Shown: one piece after another, positions 39,520 to 50,232 of the stretch
Layout of the letters: every line of letters begins with the position of its first letter
Numbering within the stretch: position 1 is the first letter of the stretch
Source of the DNA: JACCXJ01 sp050740695
Lineage (GTDB): Bacteria; Pseudomonadota; Gammaproteobacteria; JACCXJ01
NCBI GenBank assembly: GCA_050740695.1
Contig: JBOIDR010000006.1
Coordinates: 6,918 to 70,917 of the forward strand
Direction: 5' to 3'
Length of the DNA: 64,000 nucleotides
Position numbers and translations under genes: made by a program
The notes under the pieces: generated by a model
Database searches by the model: none
Told to the model about the DNA's origin: nothing
What the model saw: the letters and a program-made list of their open reading frames with translations, nothing else

Positions 39520-39849
39520 GACCCCACCACGCGTCTTAAACTTCCCAAAGCTGGACCTCACTATGGGGTTCTCTCGTGCTCAATTATAGCGGCGGCAAAC
39601 CGAGGAGGATCGGACCCGCTGCATCTTCATCATCGCCGGAGGTATCGGCCTTGGCATCCTGAACTCGAAGATCAGGGTTCAGCTCGGCCGATATAACCGT
39701 TCGTCGGATAAATCATCGCGTTGGTCTTCTTTCCGCTCAAGAAGGAAGATCGGCTGAACGATACGACGGGCCATCGAGAGCAACGCATCGCATATGCAAA
39801 ACACATCAAGCAAGAGGAATGGCATGCTGGCACACAGAGACGGCCAAGC
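39520..39849. other. Divergent promoter region between the AlgZ/R-like pair and the minor pilins
   Basis: 330 bp with no gene. It contains a 9-bp AlgR-type box (39697-39705). The frame of fimT is open upstream through this region, but the coding start is set by the prepilin leader at 39850. Confidence 0.5.
39697..39705 (+). promoter_or_regulatory. Candidate AlgR binding box
   Basis: CCGTTCGTC is an exact match to the core box published for AlgR in Pseudomonas aeruginosa. It lies 145 bp upstream of the fimT start and ~180 bp upstream of the kinase start, between an AlgR-like regulator gene and the pilin operon that AlgR controls in Pseudomonas. A 9-mer is expected by chance about once in 4^9 positions per strand, so its position here is notable. 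Confidence 0.55.
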
Positions 39850-40413
39850 ATGAACAAGTTGAACGCCTCCGGATTTACGCTCATCGAGCTCATGGTCGCC
39901 GTCGCCGTCTTGGCGATCGCGCTTGGGGCCGGGGTTCCCTCCATGTCGGAGTTCATCAAGAACTCACGCCTGGCCGCGCATACCAACGACCTCCTCGCCT
40001 CTCTGCACCTGGCGCGCACCGAAGCTGGCAAACGCAACGCACGGGTCACGCTGTGTAAGAGCGCGGACGCCACCACCTGCACTACCGCGGCCGGGACGGG
40101 CTGGGAGATCGGCTGGGTGGTGTTCGCCGATGCCGCGCCGTTCGGGACCCGCGAAGGCGCTGACCCGGTGCTCGATTCGCACGGCGTGGCCGCTACCAAT
40201 GTCTCCATCACGCCGCGCGCCGCGGACACCATAGGGGACTTCGTCTCCTACACCTCTCGCGGTGCCATACGAGATGCTGCCGGCGCCGCGCAAAATGGGG
40301 TGTTTCGTGTGTGCGACGAACGAGGGCTCGGACACGCGCGCGGGCTGGTGCTGAGCCCGACGGGGCGCGCCGAGTTTACCAAGGATATGAGTGTAATCGG
40401 GGCCTGTCCATGA
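39850..40413 (+). CDS. fimT: Minor type IV pilin FimT/FimU (GspH family)
   Basis: 187 residues from ATG 39850. Class III prepilin leader MNKLNASG/FTLIELMVAVAVLAIA with Glu at +5, then the GspH-type C-terminal part (ARTEAGKRNARVTLCKSADA, WVVFADAA, ISYTSRG-like GDFVSYTSRGA). Initiates the type IV pilus with PilV, W, X and E. First gene of the operon; its stop overlaps pilV (ATGA). Confidence 0.9.
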   Translation: MNKLNASGFTLIELMVAVAVLAIALGAGVPSMSEFIKNSRLAAHTNDLLASLHLARTEAGKRNARVTLCKSADATTCTTAAGTGWEIGWVVFADAAPFGTREGADPVLDSHGVAATNVSITPRAADTIGDFVSYTSRGAIRDAAGAAQNGVFRVCDERGLGHARGLVLSPTGRAEFTKDMSVIGACP

Positions 40414-40910
40414 ACGCTCCTCGAACACCGCGAAAAGAACAAGGTGCCTTCATGATAGAGGTGCTCATCACTATCCTCATCATGTCGGTGGGACTCCTGG
40501 GGATCGCGGCGATGCAGGCCGAAGCGCTGAAAGGCGGCAACGATTCGATACTCCGGTCTAAGGCCGTGGTGTCCGTTGGCGACATCACCGATCGCATACG
40601 GGCCAATCTAGCGGGATTGGCGAGTTATTCCCGGGCGCTGAGTGGCACCCCCGTCGCCAGTCCGCCCGACTGCGTGGCGAACCAGTGCACAGCGGCGCAG
40701 ATGGCCACATACGATATGTCCCAGTGGCTAGCGGCACTCCAAGATCAGGCGTCGGGGCTCCCGGGGGCGCAAGCCGCGATCGTGCAGCCCGCCGCCCCGC
40801 CGGCAGGTACCGCGGGATTGCTGACCATCACGGTCCAGTGGACCGATCGGCTGCAGCGCAACGAGGGGACCGCCACGCCCGAGCAGTACATCACTCAGGT
40901 GCAGTTCTGA
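40410..40910 (+). CDS. pilV: Minor type IV pilin PilV
   Basis: 166 residues from ATG 40410. Prepilin motif EQGAFMIEVLITILIMSVGLLGIAAMQ region: Glu at +5 is kept, but the residue before the cleavage site is Ala rather than Gly, which prepilin peptidase tolerates. Then the PilV-type region DSILRSKAVVSVGDITDRIR. Stop overlaps the pilW start (TGATG). Confidence 0.9.
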   Translation: MNAPRTPRKEQGAFMIEVLITILIMSVGLLGIAAMQAEALKGGNDSILRSKAVVSVGDITDRIRANLAGLASYSRALSGTPVASPPDCVANQCTAAQMATYDMSQWLAALQDQASGLPGAQAAIVQPAAPPAGTAGLLTITVQWTDRLQRNEGTATPEQYITQVQF

Positions 40911-41851
40911 TGAGAACTGTAGGAATGGATCCCCGCTGTGCGCCACCGCTTATATCGAGAGCTTCGCAAGGTTTTAGCCTCGTCGAGATGATGGTGGCGA
41001 TGACCATCGGGCTGGTCCTGGTGGGGGCGGGAATCGCCGTATATGCCAACAGCCGGGCAGCCTATACCGTCAATGAGTCCATCTCGCGCTTGCAGGAAAA
41101 CGCCCGCTACGCGCTGGACGAGATCACGAGAGACCTGCGCCTGGCCGGTTACTGGGGCCTCAACAGCAGCGCGGCGCTGGTGTCGGGAACCCTGGCGGAC
41201 GCCACCAACGATTGCGCAGCGCAGTGGTATACGAACGTTAACAACCGGGTCGAGGGCTCGGACGGCGTCAATACCGGCTATGCCCCCTGTATCCCCGCTG
41301 CAACGTATCAAGCCGGTACCGACATCTTGGCGATGCGCTTCGTCGATCCGACGCCCGTCGTGGCGCTGGTCGCCACCACACCGTACCTGCGCTCGAACCG
41401 GAATAGTGGACGCCTGTTCGTCGGCACGACCCAACCGGGAGGACTGGCGGACGCACAGAACTATAAGTTGGAAAGCCGTGCCTATTACGTTAGCCCTTGG
41501 ACCAACACCGCCGGCGATGGGGCACCGGCTTTGAAACGCGTCGTCCTCGTTCCTGGGGCCCTGAACGCGGCATTGCAGGAACAGGTGGTGGTCTCCGGTG
41601 TGGAGAACCTCCAAGTCCAGTATGCCTTGGATGTGGACGGAAACCGCTCCGTGGATCAGTACGTAAACGCTGGATTAGGGGTAGCCTGGCCTCAGATCGA
41701 GGCCGTGCGAATATGGCTCCTGGTCCGTGCGCCGACCGCAGAAGCGGGCTATACCAACAGCACCGCCTTTCCGTTGCCACAGGCGCCGGTGACGCCGAGC
41801 GATGGCTTTCGCCGGGTGCTGGTGACAAAGACCATTCACTTGCACAACTAG
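40910..41851 (+). CDS. pilW: Minor type IV pilin PilW
   Basis: 313 residues from ATG 40910. Prepilin leader SQG/FSLVEMMVAMTIGLVLVG, then the PilW signature SRLQENARYALDEITRDLRL followed by AGYWG. Cysteines in the variable middle part may form disulfides. Translationally coupled to pilV; pilX starts 17 bp downstream. Confidence 0.9.
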   Translation: MRTVGMDPRCAPPLISRASQGFSLVEMMVAMTIGLVLVGAGIAVYANSRAAYTVNESISRLQENARYALDEITRDLRLAGYWGLNSSAALVSGTLADATNDCAAQWYTNVNNRVEGSDGVNTGYAPCIPAATYQAGTDILAMRFVDPTPVVALVATTPYLRSNRNSGRLFVGTTQPGGLADAQNYKLESRAYYVSPWTNTAGDGAPALKRVVLVPGALNAALQEQVVVSGVENLQVQYALDVDGNRSVDQYVNAGLGVAWPQIEAVRIWLLVRAPTAEAGYTNSTAFPLPQAPVTPSDGFRRVLVTKTIHLHN

Positions 41852-41867
41852 GTCAAGAGGACTTTCC

Positions 41868-42374
41868 ATGATCAATGCCCGTGCACGGATGCTACTCTGC
41901 CAACGAGGCAACGCACTCATGGTCAGCCTGGTGTTCTTAGTGATCCTGACGACACTGGGCGTGTCAGCCGCCGGTACCGGCCGACTGGAGCTCATGATGG
42001 CGGCCAATACCCAGTTCGGCAGCCAGGCCTATCAAGCCGCGGAGTCCGGTATCGATTCGGTCCTGCGTATCCCTGTAAGCACTTTGCTGAGCAGTACGGT
42101 AACGACCAGCCGAAGCTACTTGTTCAACCCGACGACGTCGGCCGGAGGTTTCGACGATCCGGCCACTCCCGCTCCCACACGCTTCGCGGAGCAAGCAAAT
42201 ACCACGACCACGTATGAGGCGGTGGGCAATGTCCCCGACGGTGGTTACAGCATGAGCGTCGATGACAACATCGTGGCACATCATTTTGCCATAGACAGTA
42301 GGAGCCAGTCGCAGCGGGGCGGGCAGGCCGGTCACGAACAAGGGATCTACATCGTGGGGCCTGGGGGTGGCTAA
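41868..42374 (+). CDS. pilX: Minor type IV pilin PilX
   Basis: 168 residues. Begins with the PilX-type N-terminus: CQRGNALMVSLVFLVILTTL with the hydrophobic helix, lacking the classic FTLIE, as is usual for PilX. Then ELMMAANTQFGSQAYQAAES, which matches the N-terminal PilX domain (AxNTxxxxxAFQAAEA). Lies between pilW and a small exported protein gene. Confidence 0.88.
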   Translation: MINARARMLLCQRGNALMVSLVFLVILTTLGVSAAGTGRLELMMAANTQFGSQAYQAAESGIDSVLRIPVSTLLSSTVTTSRSYLFNPTTSAGGFDDPATPAPTRFAEQANTTTTYEAVGNVPDGGYSMSVDDNIVAHHFAIDSRSQSQRGGQAGHEQGIYIVGPGGG

Positions 42375-42426
42375 TAAGCCTTCACACCTACATTACCCCC
42401 GACCAACGACAGCAGAGGATAGTCCT

Positions 42427-42777
42427 ATGAATCGAAAAAGTATCTTGATCACCCTGGCTGCCACGCTCTTGTTGCCTCTTGCAAGCGAAAGCACACCGAT
42501 ACTGATCCCCTACGAGGACAGCGTCGAGGGGGGTACCCTGGTGACCTTCAAAATGGAAATCACGGCCAAGAAGGTACCCACGGGCAACGGTGTCGTAACC
42601 ATCGGTCGTCATTGCCGGGGTTGCGGCCCATTACGCCTCAAGGTCACGCCCCAGAGCCAGGTGATCGTGGGTGGCCGGCCGGTGCCCATCACACCGGAGA
42701 CCCAGTTGATCGGTAAGACCGGCGACGTGTTCTATGTGATCAAGGACAAGCGGCTCACGCGAATCCGACTTCACTGA
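42427..42777 (+). CDS. Small exported protein in the minor pilin operon
   Basis: 116 residues from ATG 42427. Signal peptide (SILITLAATLLLPLASES), then a beta-rich mature part with a CRGC motif (RHCRGCGPLRLKVTP) and GVVTIGRH. No family recognised. Its place between pilX and pilY1 suggests a pilus role. Pseudomonas has a similar-sized pilY2, but that follows pilY1, and no similarity was evident. The two cysteines could be metal-binding or redox-active (inference). Confidence 0.75.
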   Translation: MNRKSILITLAATLLLPLASESTPILIPYEDSVEGGTLVTFKMEITAKKVPTGNGVVTIGRHCRGCGPLRLKVTPQSQVIVGGRPVPITPETQLIGKTGDVFYVIKDKRLTRIRLH

Positions 42778-42851
42778 TCTGCGGGGGCGGTCGCGTTGAG
42801 GGGTTGGCCTGGTTACGTTTTTTGCTCAGAAGCATGCTAAGGGAGTTTCTT

Positions 42852-45800
42852 ATGTCAGGGACAGTCAAACGTCTGAGTTCTCTATCGATGGCCCTGTACG
42901 TGGGGCTTTTGGCCGCCACCGGCGCGTTCGCCGACGATACCGAGATCTACCTCGGGCTCAATCAAGGCCAGAGCGTCGCCAAACCCAACGTGCTGTTCAT
43001 CCTCGACACCTCGGGGAGCATGGACACGAACGTGACGACCACCGCACCCTTCGACCCGGCTCAGACGTATGCCGGCTCCTGCGCTTCCAACAAGATATTC
43101 TGGTCGACGACGGGTATTGCGCCTGGGTGCAATAGCGGCAACTGGTTCGACACGACCAAGTTCCGATGTCAAGCGGCCGCAGGCCCAATGGGCGCTAGCG
43201 GCGTGGGCACCTACACCGACCGGCTCGCGCGCTGGCAGCCGGGTTTCCTCTTTTTGAGCCCGAGCAAGTGGGTTTCTCTTGACGGTGACAACAGCCCGCC
43301 TCACGTCGAGTGTCAAGCGGACCAGGGTGTGCACGGCAATGGGTCGAGCAGTACCTACATCGCCAACGGCACGAGCGGCCCCTGGAAGTCCGGCAGCAGC
43401 GGCGCCGCGAACTGGTCTTCGACCGGCGGGACCTACACCATCTTCAGCGCCAACTACCTGAACTGGTTCCACTATTTCAGCACGACGATCATCGGTACCC
43501 GTATTCAGATCATGAAGGACGTGGTCAAGAGCGTCGTCGACAGCAACACCAACATCAACATCGGTCTCATGCGTTACGACACGAAAACAACCTATAGCAC
43601 ACCGCCGAGCGGCAATAAAGGCGGGCCGGTCGTCTTTCCCGTGAGTAATATCGATGCTCCTGGTGTTCGGGATAACTTCAAATCCCAAGTGGACGGCCTC
43701 ACTGCCAGCGGCTGGACGCCATTATCCGAGACCTTGTACGAGGCCAATCTTTATTTGGCCGGCCAAGGCGTGGTCTATGGCAAGGCACCTAACGACATCT
43801 CCAGCGTACCGGGATGCTTGGATCCGAGCGACTCTACGAGATACAAGTCGCCGATGGAGTTCGAATGCCAGAAGAACTTTATCGTCTATCTGACGGATGG
43901 CGAGCCGACCTATGATGGGGATGCCGACTCGAACATCGGTAGCCTGCTTTCGGGCGCCACCTTGCCGTCGGGAGACAGCACCTGTGCCCATGGCACGAGT
44001 GAAGACCCGCAAGACAACTGTCTGGATGAGCTGGCCGAGTACCTGCACGAGAAGGACCTTCGGTCGGACCTCAACGGTAAGCAAAACGCCGTCAGTTACA
44101 TGATCGGCTTCACCCTCGATTTCCCGCTGCTCAGCGAGGCCGCCACCAAGGGCGGAGGACGGTATTTCACTGCCAACACTGCCCAGGAGCTTTCGAGCGC
44201 CTTCACCCAGATCGTGACCGAGATCCGCAAGATCAGCGACACCTTCACCGCGCCGGCCGTGTCGGTGAACGCCTTCAACCGGCTGTTCCACCGCGACGAG
44301 TTATACTTTGCCGTCTTCCGGCCGGATGCCGACATTCGTTGGCCGGGCAACCTCAAGCGTTACAAGGTAGGTGTCTACGGCGGTGAGTTCGCGATCCTGG
44401 ATAAGAATAACAACCCCGCAGTCGATCCCAATACCGGTTTCTTCTCGGATACCAGCACGAGTGTCTGGACGGATTCTGCAGAGGACATTCCGGACGGCGG
44501 CGAGCCGGAAAAGGGCGGCGCGGCCGGCGAATTGCGTGACCCCACGAATCGTAAGCTCTACACCTACACGGGCGACTACACGACTGCAAGTGTGAAAGAC
44601 CTGTCCGATCCGGTGAACAAACTGGACGACAGCAATACCAATCTCACCAACGCTATGCTGGGGTCCCCCCCCGATAGAACCAAGCTCATCCAATGGGGAC
44701 GGGGCATGGATGTCGACGACGAAGACGCGGATGGCGTTACAAGCGAACCCCGCAGGGACATGGGTGATCCGCTGCACTCCAACCCGGTGCTGGTGACCTA
44801 CGGGGGTACCGATGAGGCACCGGACATTACCGTGTATGTCACGACCAACGACGGCTATCTACACGCCATCAACGCCGGCAACGACCCCGGGCCCGCCACG
44901 GAACCCAACGGCGGGAAGGAGATCTTCGCGTTCGTGCCCCAGGAGATGCTCGGCAGACTGCAGAGCCTCAAGGACGACCCGCCCATACCGGGCGCCGGCC
45001 GCGACTACGGTCTGGACGGTCCTATGACGGCCTGGGTCAAGGAGAACCCGGACGATGAGGACGCCGAGATCGAGCCTGGGGAGGGGGACCGCGTGATCCT
45101 GTATTTCGGACAGCGCCGAGGCGGTCGAAACTACTACGCTCTCGATGTGACCAATCGTGATGCACCCGAGCTCCTGTGGCGGATCCAGGGTGGGGCGGGT
45201 GGCTTCGAGGAGCTGGCCGAGACCTGGTCGGCACCCAAGCGCACCCGTGTTCAGCTTGGCGCTACCGAAGCGAGCCAGAAGGACGTGTTGATTTTCGGCG
45301 GCGGTTTCGACCCCGACCAGGAAACCTCCACGGCTCCAGGAGCCGACTCGCAGGGACGCGCCATCTACATGGTGGATGCGCTGACCGGTGATCTTCTCTG
45401 GTGGACCGGATACGACGATGTGGCGCCATCCTCGCCCTCGCCGGATCTGGCGCTCAATACCATGACTAACAGCATCCCGGCAAACGTGCGAGTCATCGAC
45501 CTGGATCGTGATGGGCTGGCCGACCGCATGTACGCCGCCGACATGGGCGGGCGCCTGTGGCGCTTCGACATCAACAACGGCGCAGCCGTCGGCCAACCGC
45601 TCGTGAGCGGCGCGTTGATGGCGGAATTTCAGAAGACCACGGCCAGTGACGTACCCAGCACCGAAGCGGTCAATCGACGCTTCTTCAACGAACCGGATGC
45701 GGCGTTGATCGTACCGCCCGGCAAGCCCTCCTTCATGTCTATTTCCATCGGGTCGGGTAATCGCTCGCATCCTTTGAACAAGGTGACTCAGGATCGATTC

Positions 45801-46376
45801 TACATGGTGCGTGACCCGAACCCGCTGGCGAAGCCTGCTGCTTATCCGTCCCAGTGGCCGCTTCAAGAAGACGATATGTACGACGTGACCAGCATGATCG
45901 ACTTCAGTTCTACGCAACAAACGGAGTTGGAAAGCAGCCAGGGCTGGATGATCCGCATGGTCGACGCCGGAACCGGCAGCTTCGTCGGCGAGAAGGCGCT
46001 GACTGAGGCAGTCACCTTCAACGGAGTGGTGCTGTTCGCGACCTTTACTCCGGTCGCCACGGCATCGACAAACGCCTGCTCGCCCAGTCAAGGCACCGGC
46101 CGTGTCTACGCCGTCAATGTCTTGAACGGGAATCCGGTGTACAACCTCGATCAGGCCGGTGATCCCAACGACCTGGCCGGTACCGACAGGTCGCTCGATC
46201 TGGTTCGCACGGGGTTACCCCCCGACATCGTGATCCTGTTCCCAAGACCGGACCCCAACAACCCAGGCTCAGAAGGTCCCGTAGCGCTTGCGGGTCCCGA
46301 GGTGCTGAACGAGTTGGATCTGAAAAACCCAATCGTGAAAACCTACTGGTATGCGGACGACGATAACGCCTACTGA
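42852..46376 (+). CDS. pilY1: Type IV pilus tip adhesin PilY1
   Basis: 1174 residues from ATG 42852 (GGGAG upstream). Signal peptide to about residue 30. N-terminal von Willebrand factor A domain with the MIDAS start VLFILDTSGSMD (~48-59) and IVYLTDGEPTYDG (~345), and the C-terminal PilY1 beta-propeller (~620-1080; DPLHSNPVLVTYGG, VYVTTNDGYLHAINA, MYAADMGGRLWRFDIN). A calcium loop DLDRDGLADRMYAAD lies in the propeller, as in Pseudomonas PilY1, where calcium binding controls pilus retraction. The operon position after pilX is standard. Confidence 0.95.
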   Translation: MSGTVKRLSSLSMALYVGLLAATGAFADDTEIYLGLNQGQSVAKPNVLFILDTSGSMDTNVTTTAPFDPAQTYAGSCASNKIFWSTTGIAPGCNSGNWFDTTKFRCQAAAGPMGASGVGTYTDRLARWQPGFLFLSPSKWVSLDGDNSPPHVECQADQGVHGNGSSSTYIANGTSGPWKSGSSGAANWSSTGGTYTIFSANYLNWFHYFSTTIIGTRIQIMKDVVKSVVDSNTNINIGLMRYDTKTTYSTPPSGNKGGPVVFPVSNIDAPGVRDNFKSQVDGLTASGWTPLSETLYEANLYLAGQGVVYGKAPNDISSVPGCLDPSDSTRYKSPMEFECQKNFIVYLTDGEPTYDGDADSNIGSLLSGATLPSGDSTCAHGTSEDPQDNCLDELAEYLHEKDLRSDLNGKQNAVSYMIGFTLDFPLLSEAATKGGGRYFTANTAQELSSAFTQIVTEIRKISDTFTAPAVSVNAFNRLFHRDELYFAVFRPDADIRWPGNLKRYKVGVYGGEFAILDKNNNPAVDPNTGFFSDTSTSVWTDSAEDIPDGGEPEKGGAAGELRDPTNRKLYTYTGDYTTASVKDLSDPVNKLDDSNTNLTNAMLGSPPDRTKLIQWGRGMDVDDEDADGVTSEPRRDMGDPLHSNPVLVTYGGTDEAPDITVYVTTNDGYLHAINAGNDPGPATEPNGGKEIFAFVPQEMLGRLQSLKDDPPIPGAGRDYGLDGPMTAWVKENPDDEDAEIEPGEGDRVILYFGQRRGGRNYYALDVTNRDAPELLWRIQGGAGGFEELAETWSAPKRTRVQLGATEASQKDVLIFGGGFDPDQETSTAPGADSQGRAIYMVDALTGDLLWWTGYDDVAPSSPSPDLALNTMTNSIPANVRVIDLDRDGLADRMYAADMGGRLWRFDINNGAAVGQPLVSGALMAEFQKTTASDVPSTEAVNRRFFNEPDAALIVPPGKPSFMSISIGSGNRSHPLNKVTQDRFYMVRDPNPLAKPAAYPSQWPLQEDDMYDVTSMIDFSSTQQTELESSQGWMIRMVDAGTGSFVGEKALTEAVTFNGVVLFATFTPVATASTNACSPSQGTGRVYAVNVLNGNPVYNLDQAGDPNDLAGTDRSLDLVRTGLPPDIVILFPRPDPNNPGSEGPVALAGPEVLNELDLKNPIVKTYWYADDDNAY

Positions 46377-46405
46377 CGTCCGTAACGGAAAATAGTACCG
46401 CCAGG

Positions 46406-46434
46406 CGCCCGGTCGTCTTCCTGACCACCGGGCG
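46406..46434 (+). other. Hairpin between pilY1 and pilE
   Basis: cgcccggt (46406-46413) pairs with accgggcg (46427-46434) across a 13-nt loop. There is no T-run after it, so it is more likely an mRNA processing or attenuation hairpin than a terminator. Confidence 0.4.
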
Positions 46435-46481
46435 GCACTTCTCGAGCCCGCGATGCAGGGCCTTCATTCTAGGAGAAAACG

Positions 46482-46931
46482 ATGATCAAGCGATCCAAAG
46501 GTATGACCCTCATCGAGCTCATGATCACGGTCGCGGTCGTGGGGATCCTCGCGACCATCGCATATCCGAGTTACCAGAACCAGGTACGCCGATCGAACCG
46601 CGCGGACGCCATCACGGCCTTGACGGCCATGGCCAATGCCCAGGAGCGCTTTTACCTTGCCAATAACACCTACGCGAATACCACGGCGCCGCTGGGGTTC
46701 CCCGCACCGCTGCCGCCCCCCGCGCCACAGGGGAATTCACAGCGAGGCTTTTATACCCTCGCGGTTGCCACTCCCGACGACTTCACGACCCGGTTCACAG
46801 TAACGGCGACAGCCGTTGCCGGAGGCCCCCAGGCTGGTGACGACCCGCCAGGAATTGATGATTGCAGGGTACTTAGTCTTACCTCAACAGGCCAGAAGGG
46901 GCCCCTGCCCGCCGCTCAGAATTGTTGGTAG
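46482..46931 (+). CDS. pilE: Type IV pilin PilE
   Basis: 149 residues. Leader MIKRSKG/MTLIELMITVAVVGILAT with Met at +1 and Glu at +5, then AYPSYQNQVRRSNRADAITA, the typical PilE minor pilin N-domain. Two C-terminal cysteines (DDCRVLSL, AQNCW) give the disulfide-bonded D-region. Last gene of the pilin operon, 105 bp after pilY1. Confidence 0.92.
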   Translation: MIKRSKGMTLIELMITVAVVGILATIAYPSYQNQVRRSNRADAITALTAMANAQERFYLANNTYANTTAPLGFPAPLPPPAPQGNSQRGFYTLAVATPDDFTTRFTVTATAVAGGPQAGDDPPGIDDCRVLSLTSTGQKGPLPAAQNCW

Positions 46932-47094
46932 CAGGTTGCACGGTACTGACCCTGAATTCAAACCGGTATCAAGACGCCCGCGAACTGCTGGTAGTCGGGT
47001 CTCCGTCGAGCGGCGATTTCGCGACGGGTTGGCGACCGTCTAGGCTGCGGTAGGCCCAATCCCGAGCGCCGTTCGGCGGCGTTTTCGGACCAGC

Positions 47095-48087
47095 CTACGG
47101 ATTGATCGCCCGGATCGCCTCGACGATGCGCGCATGGAAGCGCGGCGAGGCACATACGATCCCCCGGTTTCTCGATAGGCCCTTGCCGCAGGAGAAGTCG
47201 AGCGGCCGGCCGTCGATGTCGGTGATCTCGGCACCCGCCTCTTGGGCGACCAGCATCCCCGCCGCGTGGTCCCAGATGTTCTCCACATAGTCCGCGCGTG
47301 TCGGGAGCCTGAGATAGGCGTCGGCCTGGCCGCGCGCGACCACGGCGTACTTGCACTGGCTGTCGAGGCGGGCGGTGGTGGCGGCCCCGCCCAGGGCCGC
47401 GATGACGCGCGCAGTGGCGTCCTGCTTCGAATGCCCGGACTCGACCGACTCGCAGACGCGGATCGGCCCTTCGCTGACTCGACATCTTACCGCCGTGCTT
47501 TCAGCGGCGCCGTCCGGCGCAGAGCCCCAGGCCCCGCCCCCGCGGCTCGCGTAGTACAGGAGACCGACCGGATCCGGATCGGCGAAGGACCTATCGAAGT
47601 CGGGCGAAAGGTTGGGACAACCCATGACCCCCACGGTGACCTCACCGTCCTCGATGAACGCGAGCGAGATCGCATACTGGCCACCGCGCAGGAAGCCCTT
47701 GGTCCCGTCGATCGGATCGAGCGTCCAGTAGGCCGGGGCCGTGGCGTCGTGAGCACCGGCATCGATGGCGGTGAGGACCTCGTCGGGCGTGATCTCGGGC
47801 CACACGATGCGCACAGCGGTGACCGCTGCGTCGCGAACCGCGGCCCCGGCCTCGGATCGCAACAGGCGGGTGCCCTCCTCGCCTACCAGGAGAAACTCGC
47901 CTAGCGTCGCGCGCAAATGCAGGCAGATCAATGCCTGGACGGCGAAATCCGCGACCGTCACCGGGCTGCGATCGCTCTTCACGAGCCCCGGAGACTCTTT
48001 GATGCGTCCCTGGATCATGCTTGCCACGCCCGTTGCTTCCGCGACGGCGGTGCGGGCGGTGGCGAGTAGGGGCGCTGTGTCTGTCAT
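47095..48087 (-). CDS. 3'(2'),5'-bisphosphate nucleotidase/inositol monophosphatase family protein (CysQ/HAL2-like)
   Basis: 330 residues from ATG 48087; the upstream extension to 48162 lacks family similarity. Li+-sensitive phosphatase fold: SPVTVADFAVQALI, metal ligands in GEEGT, WTLDPIDGTKGFLRGGQYAI and WDHAAGMLVAQEAGAEITDI. The 'DPIDGTKGFLRGGQYA' box is typical of HAL2-like 3'-phosphoadenosine 5'-phosphate phosphatases, longer than bacterial CysQ (~250). It probably recycles PAP from sulfate assimilation (family knowledge). Divergent from the acyl-CoA synthetase gene. Confidence 0.88.
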   Translation of the reverse strand: MTDTAPLLATARTAVAEATGVASMIQGRIKESPGLVKSDRSPVTVADFAVQALICLHLRATLGEFLLVGEEGTRLLRSEAGAAVRDAAVTAVRIVWPEITPDEVLTAIDAGAHDATAPAYWTLDPIDGTKGFLRGGQYAISLAFIEDGEVTVGVMGCPNLSPDFDRSFADPDPVGLLYYASRGGGAWGSAPDGAAESTAVRCRVSEGPIRVCESVESGHSKQDATARVIAALGGAATTARLDSQCKYAVVARGQADAYLRLPTRADYVENIWDHAAGMLVAQEAGAEITDIDGRPLDFSCGKGLSRNRGIVCASPRFHARIVEAIRAINP

Positions 48088-48187
48088 GGGCGAGCGGTCA
48101 TTGCTACTAGAGCGGTGCCCTAGTGGGGGGTTGCGCGCGTCCCTATAATAAATGCCCCGCATGCGTTATCAAGGAGACGAGGCCGAG

Positions 48188-50146
<1,959 letters not shown>

Positions 50147-50148
50147 AT

Positions 50149-50161
50149 GTTGCAGCGCAAC
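50149..50161 (+). promoter_or_regulatory. Candidate PhaR-type dyad upstream of phaE
   Basis: gttgcagcgcaac is a perfect 5-3-5 dyad resembling the TGC-rich PhaR site (CTGC-N3/4-GCAG). It is 71 bp upstream of the phaE ATG. The outer bases differ from CTGC/GCAG (TTGC/GCAA), so this is a weaker candidate than the one at 53197. Confidence 0.4.
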
Positions 50162-50232
50162 AGCAACGGTGCTAGACTGCTTAGCGTGGACTGGGGATAT
50201 ACAGGCGGCGCGGTGTCGCAGAGGCATAAACG

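Noticed and set aside
46406..46434. Hairpin after pilY1 as an intrinsic terminator
   Set aside because: No T-run follows, and pilE continues in the same direction.
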